The translations under genes were made by a program, and so were the position numbers. The notes under the pieces are model-generated. The model was not told the origin of the DNA, made no database searches, and saw only the letters and a list, made by a program, of their open reading frames with translations. Positions 1-6,745 of a stretch of DNA of 10,932 nt are shown one piece after another (position 1 is the stretch's first letter; the number at the start of each line of letters is the position of its first letter). Source of the stretch: an uncultured Lachnospiraceae bacterium (lineage in GTDB: Bacteria; Bacillota_A; Clostridia; Lachnospirales; Lachnospiraceae); assembly GCA_902795715.1 (NCBI GenBank), contig CADBME010000288.1, positions 1 to 10,932 on the forward strand, in the 5' to 3' direction.

Positions 1-849
1 CTTCTTTAAGCATAATCCCGGATAGTATTCCTTCATAAATCTTGTAAAACCGTTCTCTTTAACATGGTAACAAAACATGGGCTTTCCAGTTCCTGCAAAA
101 TCCACACCATGATTTGCTGTGTTAGTGACCAGGACATCTGCGATATAGACCAATTGGCTTTCCGTCATATAAGCTCCTGTATATCCCATTTTTTCCCGAT
201 AAATACCCGGGAGACTGCTGAGAGCTCTTACTATAGCTAATGAATTAAAGAGAATAAAAATATCTTCATCCAAATGATCTGCAAGAAACCGGAGACTCTC
301 TCCGGGAAACAAATCCTCCCCCTCCGGGCTCTTCAAATCTCCTTTCATTAGGAGGGCAAGAATCTTTTTACCCTTCATATAAGGGAAAAAATACTCCAGT
401 TTTTTCCGATATACTTGTCTTTTATCACTGTGAAGAATATCCCATGACTTAATAAGTGGCACATTTTCAATCATTTGCAGGTTTTCCGTGTTGTAATTCT
501 TTTGCACAATCCTGCTCATCAAAGGAATGCCTGTAAAAATATGAGTACATCCGGAAAAGGCCATTTTATTATGGTGTTTCTTTTCCTTTGACATATATTC
601 TCTAAAGAGAAAATCAAAAGGTTCTGCTACATACATTCTGCAGTAAGCCGGATTCTTTAATAAAAATTTCTTAGGCATGGATTCATCAATGCACAAAGCA
701 TGGCCGGTTTTTTTTGAAAATTCTTCCCTGGATAAACGTATCATCTGTGTAATTTTAGAGTTTTTGCTTATTTCATTTTTTGTAAAAAAACGAAATTCCA
801 GATTATCCATGGACTGATCAAGATAGTCCTTAATCAGTTTGATATCCAT
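1..849 (-). CDS. Degenerate TagF-like (CDP-glycerol glycerophosphotransferase-fold) protein, 3' end outside the window
   Basis: An open frame of 283 codons starts with ATG at 849-847 and runs off the left edge with no stop. The start follows an SD-like AGAGGTG about six bases upstream and lies 40 bases after the stop of the preceding gene, so it is the last visible gene of the operon. By eye, residues 68-283 align with the C-terminal GT-B domain of the neighbouring TagF-like proteins: CRMYVAEPFDFLF where they have QLWHACGAFKKFG, SGCTHIFTGIP at the start of the next strand, ENVPLIKSWDIL for LGVPRTDRFYD, KKILALLMKG for HMLLYAPTFRD, and LVTNTANHGVDFAGTGKP for LITDYSSVIFEYALLEKP. The order and spacing of the motifs survive but the residues do not: Glu76 or a neighbour sits at the histidine position and TDYSS is absent. 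This suggests a non-catalytic partner or an enzyme with changed chemistry. There is no signal peptide or membrane segment in the visible part. The fold assignment is moderately sure; the function is unknown. Confidence 0.75.
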   Translation of the reverse strand, partial: MDIKLIKDYLDQSMDNLEFRFFTKNEISKNSKITQMIRLSREEFSKKTGHALCIDESMPKKFLLKNPAYCRMYVAEPFDFLFREYMSKEKKHHNKMAFSGCTHIFTGIPLMSRIVQKNYNTENLQMIENVPLIKSWDILHSDKRQVYRKKLEYFFPYMKGKKILALLMKGDLKSPEGEDLFPGESLRFLADHLDEDIFILFNSLAIVRALSSLPGIYREKMGYTGAYMTESQLVYIADVLVTNTANHGVDFAGTGKPMFCYHVKENGFTRFMKEYYPGLCLKK

Positions 850-869
850 GGTCACACCTCTTCTTCTGA

Positions 870-883
870 CACTGTAAACAGTG
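870..883. repeat. Short perfect inverted repeat in the 40-base intergenic gap
   Basis: CACTGT-AA-ACAGTG is a perfect dyad with 6-bp arms between the stop of the 990-aa gene and the SD of the last gene. No T-run follows on the minus strand, so it is not a standard terminator. In the mRNA it could form a small hairpin that protects the upstream message or tunes expression of the downstream gene. The function is inferred only. Confidence 0.45.
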
Positions 884-889
884 AGTGTA

Positions 890-3862
890 TTATAATCCAT
901 ACTTGTCCTCCCATGCCTCCATCATCTTGCCTAACATCTTCTTTGGGCCGGATACATTTTTTGTAAGATATTTTTTCTTCAGATTCCGGTACCTGTCTGT
1001 CATCAATATATAGGGGATTTTCATATAATTTTGAATCAGAGACGCAATACGGTCCCCACTATTTCCGTCACAGCCATCCATATATCTGGCCACAAAATCT
1101 CTGGCCTGTTCGGATACTTTATAGTCTGTCATGCCCTTCAGATAATCTGTCAGTTCTTTCTGGCTAAAAAATACCGGGCCGGGAAGATCATCGGGATAAG
1201 TCAGATAAAATCCTCTATTATAAGTAATACTGTCATAGCAGAAGAATAGAATAGGTTTTTCCAGCAAAGCATACTCAAAGATAACGGATGAATAGTCTGT
1301 AATCAGCAAATCTGACGCAATCATGTATTCGTTGGTCGAAAAATCACGAAGGACAAAAATATTGCTGTATTTTTTATCTATGATATCGTTTTGCATAACA
1401 GGATGGGGGCAGATTACCAGAATCTGGTCATCTGACAAATCACCGGACAATGCGTCAAAATCAATATTGGGGTGAAAAATACTTCTGTTTTGCCCTATAT
1501 CTCTAAAAGTTGGAGCATAGAGGAGCATATGTTTTTCCCGGAATTCCGGATGTGCCTTATATATTTTGGAGACAATCTTTTTCTTCCAGGCTTCGTCATA
1601 AAACCTGTCCGTTCTCGGAACGCCCAGCGCATGAACTTTATTAACTTCAATACCGAAAGCATCTGCATAGATTCCCCGGACATCCTGTCCGCTTACGCAA
1701 ACCAGATTATATTGAGCATGGGTAGCACTATCGACCCTGGCCGAAAGATTGGTCCCTCTTATACCGAATTTTTTGAAGGCACCACATGCATGCCAAAGCT
1801 GGATCAGCCGCTGCTGAGGACGAAGTGGTATATAGCGCACATATTTCAGATAATCATCTGTAACTATGACTCTGCTGGTCATGATCAGTCTTACCATCTT
1901 ATCGATCACAGCGGAATCGTGAGGCAGCATGGCCGTACAGAACTCCTTTTTGCACCCTTTTAAACTCTCATATAAAGCGAGAGCATTTCCCTGAAGGCCA
2001 TTATCGGAACGGATGGACAGAAAAGCTACCCTGTTTTTAGGACGTACCTCTTTATACTTTTCAATGCATCTTTGAATTTCTTCTTCTACAGGATCTTCCG
2101 GATCCAGCTGTAAAATTTTCAAAAATGCCTTACCCTCGCTTATCTGGAGCTTTTTATCTAAAAGAGATGTGACATGATCATCCAGATATGTGTCTAGATA
2201 TTTTTTTGCATCCTCTGACCATATATACTGTCTGAAAGCCTCCTCATTATCTTCAAAAATAACTTTCCGATCATATTTAAAGCGAAAGTATCCCAGGTGA
2301 TAAATCTGGAAAATAAAAACATCGATTCCCTGATCCAGGTAGTGTATCATTTCTTTCAGGAAAGAAGTTCGGAAAAACTTGTTGGCCAGGGTATAATCCA
2401 ATGCCAGGGCATCATTGTATTCGTGACCGTTTAAGAAAGAGTCCGCCACAATCCTGCTGTACATGGATGGCTGTATTTCTCCATAAGTATTGTGATAAAT
2501 AACCTCCGTAAGAAAATCGACATATCTCATGGACAGGAATCTTGACACATAGGAAAAGGTGGAACCGATATAGGAAAATCTGTAATCTGCAATACAGATA
2601 AAGTCGGTTTCCGCAGAGCCGACAGCCTGGATAATGAATGCATTCTCATCCTCTTCCTGACAAAAAACCATATTGTCCTGAGCCAGACCAGCTTCTCTTA
2701 CTATTTCTTCCATAATGGAAGGAAGCACTATTTTTATATAGATCAGGTCCTGATTCACCAGGGAATAGAGACATTTCAGAAAGGAATCTTTTACATCCGG
2801 TGTGCCGTAGAGAATGATGGTAAAGAGAGTTTTTTTGGCAATTTCCCTCTTGTCCCGCTCAAGATTTGTCAGAGAATACATGGGATAATTCTGGCTGATC
2901 ATAGTATAGGAAACTAAATCCAGTTGAGGCAGGCAAAACCTGATCTCATCTACGATCAGATCTGTCGTTGTTTTATCCAGTCTCCAAACCTGAGGATAAA
3001 AATTCATAAGAAGGATTCGTATTTCCTTTTTTAACAATTCACTGATATACTCTTTCGAACTGACGTATTCAGATTGATCCTCATCCTTTATGAGAATCTG
3101 ATTCTCCTGCTCATCTCTTTTCTTTAAACTTTCCTTAGCCAGCTCTAGTATTCTTCTGTGAGCCGTAATATAATCTCTTACCTTAGGTTCGGATATGGCC
3201 GAGGTTATGGACCCTCCCTTTACAGCATCATATTGTCTGTAATGGAACACGATTTCATCCAGACCTGTGATTTTTTTGCAATGGGAAAGAAATTCGAACA
3301 GAAAGACTCCATCTTCTGAATAGGAAATAGGAGCAAAACGTATGTGATGATCACGGACGATTTTTGCACTGTATAGTTTATTGGTCATGATGAAGGTATT
3401 CAGAATATCCAGATCAAAGCGATCAATTTCATCACGCTGTACAAGACTGTCCAAATGATGTACGGCCTTGGTAACCTTTTCATCAAACCAGTCATATCTG
3501 GAGATTACAAGATCCGCTTCCATCTCCACCATACGATCATAGAGCATCTGTAAAGCATCGCTGTCCATGATATCATCCGAGTCGAAGAAGAAATAAGACT
3601 GGCCCCTGGCAATATCGAGAGCGGCATTTCTGGCCGAAGAAGGCCCTCCGTTCTCCTTATCAATAATTTTAATGTTGTCATTGTGGGCGGCATAATCTTT
3701 CAGTATTTCCAGAGTATGATCGGTTGACCCGTCATTCACAACGATTATTTCATATTCGGAGGAATCCATAGACTGGTTCAATGCACTCTCAAGAGCTTCT
3801 GCAAGATATTTTTCCGAATTATAGGCAGGCATTATCACAGAAACTTTAAGCAAATTGTTCAT
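890..3862 (-). CDS. Three-module glycosyltransferase: GT2, degenerate GT-A-like module and TagF-like glycerophosphotransferase
   Basis: 990 aa, probably cytoplasmic or peripheral at the membrane, since there is no signal peptide or clear transmembrane helix. Residues 6-215 are a GT2 (GT-A) glycosyltransferase: VSVIMPAYNSEKYL at the N-terminus, VVNDGSTD at 41-48, GGPSSARN at 72-79 and the nucleotide/metal motif DSDD at 94-97. Residues about 340-545 look like a second, worn GT-A domain: FTIILYGTPD, CLYSLVNQD, ADYRF where a DxD would be, and LANKFFRTSFL. Residues about 610-945 are the TagF-like GT-B domain (Glyphos_transf family): QLWHACGAFKKFG (His691), LGVPRTDRFYD, LYAPTFRD, PHP (His820) and ITDYSS at 854-859. 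Two conserved histidines about 130-140 residues apart are known to be essential in TagF-like enzymes, and both are kept here. The ATG at 3862 follows AAGAGAGAG. The likely role is to add a sugar and a polyol-phosphate (or related phospho-unit) to a growing surface polymer. The donor and acceptor cannot be read from the sequence. Confidence 0.93.
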   Translation of the reverse strand: MNNLLKVSVIMPAYNSEKYLAEALESALNQSMDSSEYEIIVVNDGSTDHTLEILKDYAAHNDNIKIIDKENGGPSSARNAALDIARGQSYFFFDSDDIMDSDALQMLYDRMVEMEADLVISRYDWFDEKVTKAVHHLDSLVQRDEIDRFDLDILNTFIMTNKLYSAKIVRDHHIRFAPISYSEDGVFLFEFLSHCKKITGLDEIVFHYRQYDAVKGGSITSAISEPKVRDYITAHRRILELAKESLKKRDEQENQILIKDEDQSEYVSSKEYISELLKKEIRILLMNFYPQVWRLDKTTTDLIVDEIRFCLPQLDLVSYTMISQNYPMYSLTNLERDKREIAKKTLFTIILYGTPDVKDSFLKCLYSLVNQDLIYIKIVLPSIMEEIVREAGLAQDNMVFCQEEDENAFIIQAVGSAETDFICIADYRFSYIGSTFSYVSRFLSMRYVDFLTEVIYHNTYGEIQPSMYSRIVADSFLNGHEYNDALALDYTLANKFFRTSFLKEMIHYLDQGIDVFIFQIYHLGYFRFKYDRKVIFEDNEEAFRQYIWSEDAKKYLDTYLDDHVTSLLDKKLQISEGKAFLKILQLDPEDPVEEEIQRCIEKYKEVRPKNRVAFLSIRSDNGLQGNALALYESLKGCKKEFCTAMLPHDSAVIDKMVRLIMTSRVIVTDDYLKYVRYIPLRPQQRLIQLWHACGAFKKFGIRGTNLSARVDSATHAQYNLVCVSGQDVRGIYADAFGIEVNKVHALGVPRTDRFYDEAWKKKIVSKIYKAHPEFREKHMLLYAPTFRDIGQNRSIFHPNIDFDALSGDLSDDQILVICPHPVMQNDIIDKKYSNIFVLRDFSTNEYMIASDLLITDYSSVIFEYALLEKPILFFCYDSITYNRGFYLTYPDDLPGPVFFSQKELTDYLKGMTDYKVSEQARDFVARYMDGCDGNSGDRIASLIQNYMKIPYILMTDRYRNLKKKYLTKNVSGPKKMLGKMMEAWEDKYGL

Positions 3863-3905
3863 AATTATTCTCTCTCTTTTTTATTGATGATCCAGTAGCA
3901 ATGTA

Positions 3906-4763
3906 TTAGCGAAAGAAGTCAAATAATCTCTTTCTTTTCGATGAATTTATATCTGTCGGCTGAATGTAAAATCTGTTTTTTTCTTCATTTTGAACCAGAT
4001 TCTTTATGATAATCTTCAGTCTCTCTTCTGCGTCCTCGTCTTCTAATGCTTTTTCAAGCTGATTAAAGTCCAGTGTCTGTTTTTCATTATCAAAAATGTA
4101 CTGTGTATCCTTAAATGACATGTTGTCTTTGGTCTGTTTTTTTGTGTAATTGTGCACACTTTTCCCGGAAAAGAAAATTCTGTCTTTGATTTGCCTGGCA
4201 GGATTTCCGGCATAAACCGTGTTGGAGCCGACAGTCTTCCCTGCAATGACCGTTCCGGCTGCTATCACACTGCCGGATCCGATTCTGCTTCCTTTCAAAA
4301 TCAAAGCTCCCTGACCAATCCATACATGGTCTCCAATCAATATGCTTTTACTCGGGTTGATACGTTTCATCGTGTCCACATCATAAAGCAAATGGGGATC
4401 TGCCGTCCGAAGCCAGACTCCAAAGGAAAAGACACCGTCTCCTCCTACAATCAGATTCTTTCGTTCAGATATAATGGCATTAAAGCTGCTGTTAAAATAA
4501 TTGTTCTTCCCAAAAAAGATGGTTGTGTCCCTCCACGCATCGATTTTCAATCGATAGTCATGCGCAGGATTAGAGCTGAGATAAATCAGACTGTTATCTC
4601 CACAGAAGCTGATCACGCTGTCCGCAAGCCTTACCCCATCCTCGAGGCAGAGTATATTTCCTTTCCCCTTAAAGGAAACGAAACTGTTCTTAGCTGCACA
4701 GTTTCCAATGATCATATTATCCCGCAGCTGATCTACGACGATTCCATGTTCTTGTATTTTCAT
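3906..4763 (-). CDS. Left-handed beta-helix (hexapeptide repeat) O-acyltransferase, probably acetyltransferase
   Basis: 285 aa. The open frame extends upstream to 4856, but the start is placed at 4763 because AGAGGAAAG precedes that ATG at good spacing and the longer form would lie inside the upstream gene. The ATG is one base after the TGA of that gene, so translation is probably coupled. Residues 15-195 are rich in hexapeptide-type turns, clearest at 142-190 (IGDHVWIGQGALILKG, IGSGSVIAAGTVIAG, VYAGNPARQI). LRTADPHLLYD holds His124, at the position of the catalytic histidine in this family, which typically moves acetyl from acetyl-CoA to a sugar hydroxyl. Residues about 200-285 form a charged, mostly helical tail (EKALEDEDAEERLK) not needed for the fold. 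Its place between TagF-like genes suggests O-acetylation of the polymer or its precursor in the cytoplasm. The family is sure; the acyl group and substrate are inferred. Confidence 0.92.
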   Translation of the reverse strand: MKIQEHGIVVDQLRDNMIIGNCAAKNSFVSFKGKGNILCLEDGVRLADSVISFCGDNSLIYLSSNPAHDYRLKIDAWRDTTIFFGKNNYFNSSFNAIISERKNLIVGGDGVFSFGVWLRTADPHLLYDVDTMKRINPSKSILIGDHVWIGQGALILKGSRIGSGSVIAAGTVIAGKTVGSNTVYAGNPARQIKDRIFFSGKSVHNYTKKQTKDNMSFKDTQYIFDNEKQTLDFNQLEKALEDEDAEERLKIIIKNLVQNEEKNRFYIQPTDINSSKRKRLFDFFR

Positions 4764-4764
4764 T

Positions 4765-6654
4765 TCAGTTCTTTCCTCTATCCATGTGTAAGGAATCATG
4801 ATGCAAGGCCAGCCCTTCGATAAAAGAGGCAACTCTTTGGGAGGATTTCCCGTCAAAATACTCGAAGTTGTTCAGCCTGAAGGGCTGGACTTTTTCTTTC
4901 TCGTAATCATTGTCCAAAAGTGCTTTTATCAGGTCTTCCTGTGTGTAAACAATTTTTCCCGGAACATTTCTTTCATATTCAAAATATAATCCTGTATCAT
5001 GAATATACTCTTCGAGATCATATGCATAAAAAAGCATGGGAATGTCAAGCAAAGATGCATCATATAGAATGGATGAATAGTCGGTGATTAAAACATCGGT
5101 TATCAGAAGCAAATCCTCTGCTTCACAGGAATGGGAAAGGTCAATAATCCGTCCTTTAAGACTTTCCTCAATGGCATAGTCCTGTGAGACAAAGGGATGA
5201 TGATGAATGACCAATATGGCATCATCCCCAAGTGCTTTTGCTACTTTATTGGGATCAAACCGGGCCTCATCGTAATGCGCATCCACTTTCCCCAATCCCC
5301 GAAAGGTCGGGGCAAATAAAATGATTTTTTTCCCTGATAAATCCGGGCAGTCCCTGAACAGTTTGTCTCTCCGTTTGCTCTTTTCCAAATCATCAAAATA
5401 GAGATCCGTTTTAGGTGTCCCCAGGGCAATGACTTTTTCACTTGAGATGCCGAAGGCTTCCTGGTAATACTTTGAAGCATTGACCGAGGAGATAAAACAA
5501 TAGCGATAGTCTCTATGCCCCCTGTTATTCTGCTTTGCAGCCTTCTTTTTCCCGATCTTGGAGAATCCGGTGTATTTCAATGCGCCGCATGCATGCCATA
5601 TCTGAACTACCATGGTTTCCCGGGATATCAGCAATCTCCTGATATATGGGCAATAATCATCCAATAGGATTATTCTGGCTTTACCACATTTCCAGGAGAC
5701 TGAAAATATTTCCGAAGTACTTAATTCATAGAAGATCCTGTCATTCATCCAGTAATCAATCTTCAATTTTGAATTGTCTTTTAAATAGGAATCAATATAT
5801 TTAAAGTTTCCACTCAGGTCTGATCTTCGGTTAGACAAAAACAGAATGCTTTTTTTTCTTGAGTGAAATGCATTGGATACTCTGTAGATCATAAGGGAAA
5901 AAGAGTCTTTCACATCATTGATCCCTCTGGCTTTTCGACAAAAACTGTAGTGTCTGGAGATAACAAGCGCAAACAGGGTCTTCCAAAAACCATTGATCTT
6001 ATAATTAATACTGGATACTTCCGTAGGCAAAAACATTACAGCCAGCGAATCAAGGATATACCAGGGAAAGAAAAGCAAAGAAATCAACTGATTAAAAAAG
6101 CGAAGAAGGAGGGCTAAAACAACCTGAAGTTTGTCAGCTTGTTTTGGCGGATTGATGATAACCGGCGAACCGGCAGTAATCTCAATCTCATTATCACGGA
6201 GGACCTTAAAAGAATCAGTTTTTACTCTCTCTTCATCAGGCTCCTGGTCTTTGTTCTCCTCATGGATATAATCCGAATCCTCTGTTTCCGGATTCTTATC
6301 GTCCAAATCCATTTTTCGTAAGTCGAGTTCAAAGGGAACCGTCTCATATTGATGCCCATCAAAATCTATATCAAAGGTAAGGTGACAGGTTTTCCATGTG
6401 CCATACCAGAAGACAGAAGAAAGAGCGTATCTGTATTTTGCTTTGGCTATCCAAAGGCTTCCGTCTCCTTTATCCATAGGCAGAAAAGACTGGCAGGGCA
6501 GAACCATCCGGCGATTATCATAATCATTGCGAAATACAAGTTCTATACGGGGGGCTCTTGCAGCAGGTCTTGTCATTTGGCAGACTATTTCCACTGCAAT
6601 TGTCATCTTTCTTTTTTCAATATTTAACTCCCTGACTGTAGTTTTAATGCCCAT
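4765..6654 (-). CDS. TagF-like glycerophosphotransferase family protein with N-terminal beta-rich domain (paralog 2)
   Basis: 629 aa; ATG at 6654 after TTTAAGGAAGA, a fair SD. Residues 1-115 form a beta-rich, soluble-looking domain (RPAARAPRIELVF, NRRMVLPCQSF, YGTWKTCHLTFDI). Residues 116-150 are a strongly acidic linker (DKNPETEDSDYIHEENK). Residues 176-210 are a hydrophobic stretch broken by Arg185 and Pro197, more like a membrane-dipping or paired helix than one clean span. Residues about 268-612 are the Glyphos_transf GT-B domain: SILFLSNRRSDLSGNF, LLDDY, QIWHACGALKYTG (His354), LGTPKTDLYFD, LFAPTFRG, HHHPF (His486) and ITDYSS (523-528). All motifs expected for activity are present. The likely reaction is transfer of polyol-phosphate from a CDP-linked donor to a polymer at the inner membrane face; glycerol versus another unit is not decidable. 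It lies 91 bases after its paralog and is one base from the acyltransferase. Confidence 0.92.
   Translation of the reverse strand: MGIKTTVRELNIEKRKMTIAVEIVCQMTRPAARAPRIELVFRNDYDNRRMVLPCQSFLPMDKGDGSLWIAKAKYRYALSSVFWYGTWKTCHLTFDIDFDGHQYETVPFELDLRKMDLDDKNPETEDSDYIHEENKDQEPDEERVKTDSFKVLRDNEIEITAGSPVIINPPKQADKLQVVLALLLRFFNQLISLLFFPWYILDSLAVMFLPTEVSSINYKINGFWKTLFALVISRHYSFCRKARGINDVKDSFSLMIYRVSNAFHSRKKSILFLSNRRSDLSGNFKYIDSYLKDNSKLKIDYWMNDRIFYELSTSEIFSVSWKCGKARIILLDDYCPYIRRLLISRETMVVQIWHACGALKYTGFSKIGKKKAAKQNNRGHRDYRYCFISSVNASKYYQEAFGISSEKVIALGTPKTDLYFDDLEKSKRRDKLFRDCPDLSGKKIILFAPTFRGLGKVDAHYDEARFDPNKVAKALGDDAILVIHHHPFVSQDYAIEESLKGRIIDLSHSCEAEDLLLITDVLITDYSSILYDASLLDIPMLFYAYDLEEYIHDTGLYFEYERNVPGKIVYTQEDLIKALLDNDYEKEKVQPFRLNNFEYFDGKSSQRVASFIEGLALHHDSLHMDRGKN
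4771..4779 (-). promoter_or_regulatory. Ribosome binding site that fixes the acyltransferase start
   Basis: AGAGGAAAG lies inside the last codons of the upstream gene, seven bases before the ATG at 4763-4761. No comparable SD precedes the in-frame ATG at 4856, so the 285-aa form is preferred. Confidence 0.7.
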
Positions 6655-6745
6655 AATCCATCTTCCTTAAAATCAAGCGAAGCCTTTGTTTATGAATAGT
6701 GGTTTAAATTCGGATATGATCATACTTTCTCTATATGAGTTACAA

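Noticed and set aside
1472..1963. Plus-strand open frame of 163 codons opposite the 990-aa gene
   Set aside because: It is antisense to the conserved TagF-like domain, and its residue pattern mirrors the codons of the real gene.
4152..4823. Plus-strand open frame of 223 codons opposite the acyltransferase
   Set aside because: It is antisense to a clear family member, with no SD and no recognisable protein pattern (many Cys, His and Arg typical of shadow frames).
4764..4856. N-terminal extension of the acyltransferase frame (31 extra residues)
   Set aside because: It lies inside the end of the upstream gene in another frame, lacks an SD, and the downstream ATG has both an SD and the usual start-stop junction.
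6655..6745. Internal promoter between the two TagF-like paralogs (TTGTAA, 15 bases, TATGAT on the minus strand)
   Set aside because: The spacer is too short and the -35 weak; the 91-base gap can be explained by plain operon structure.
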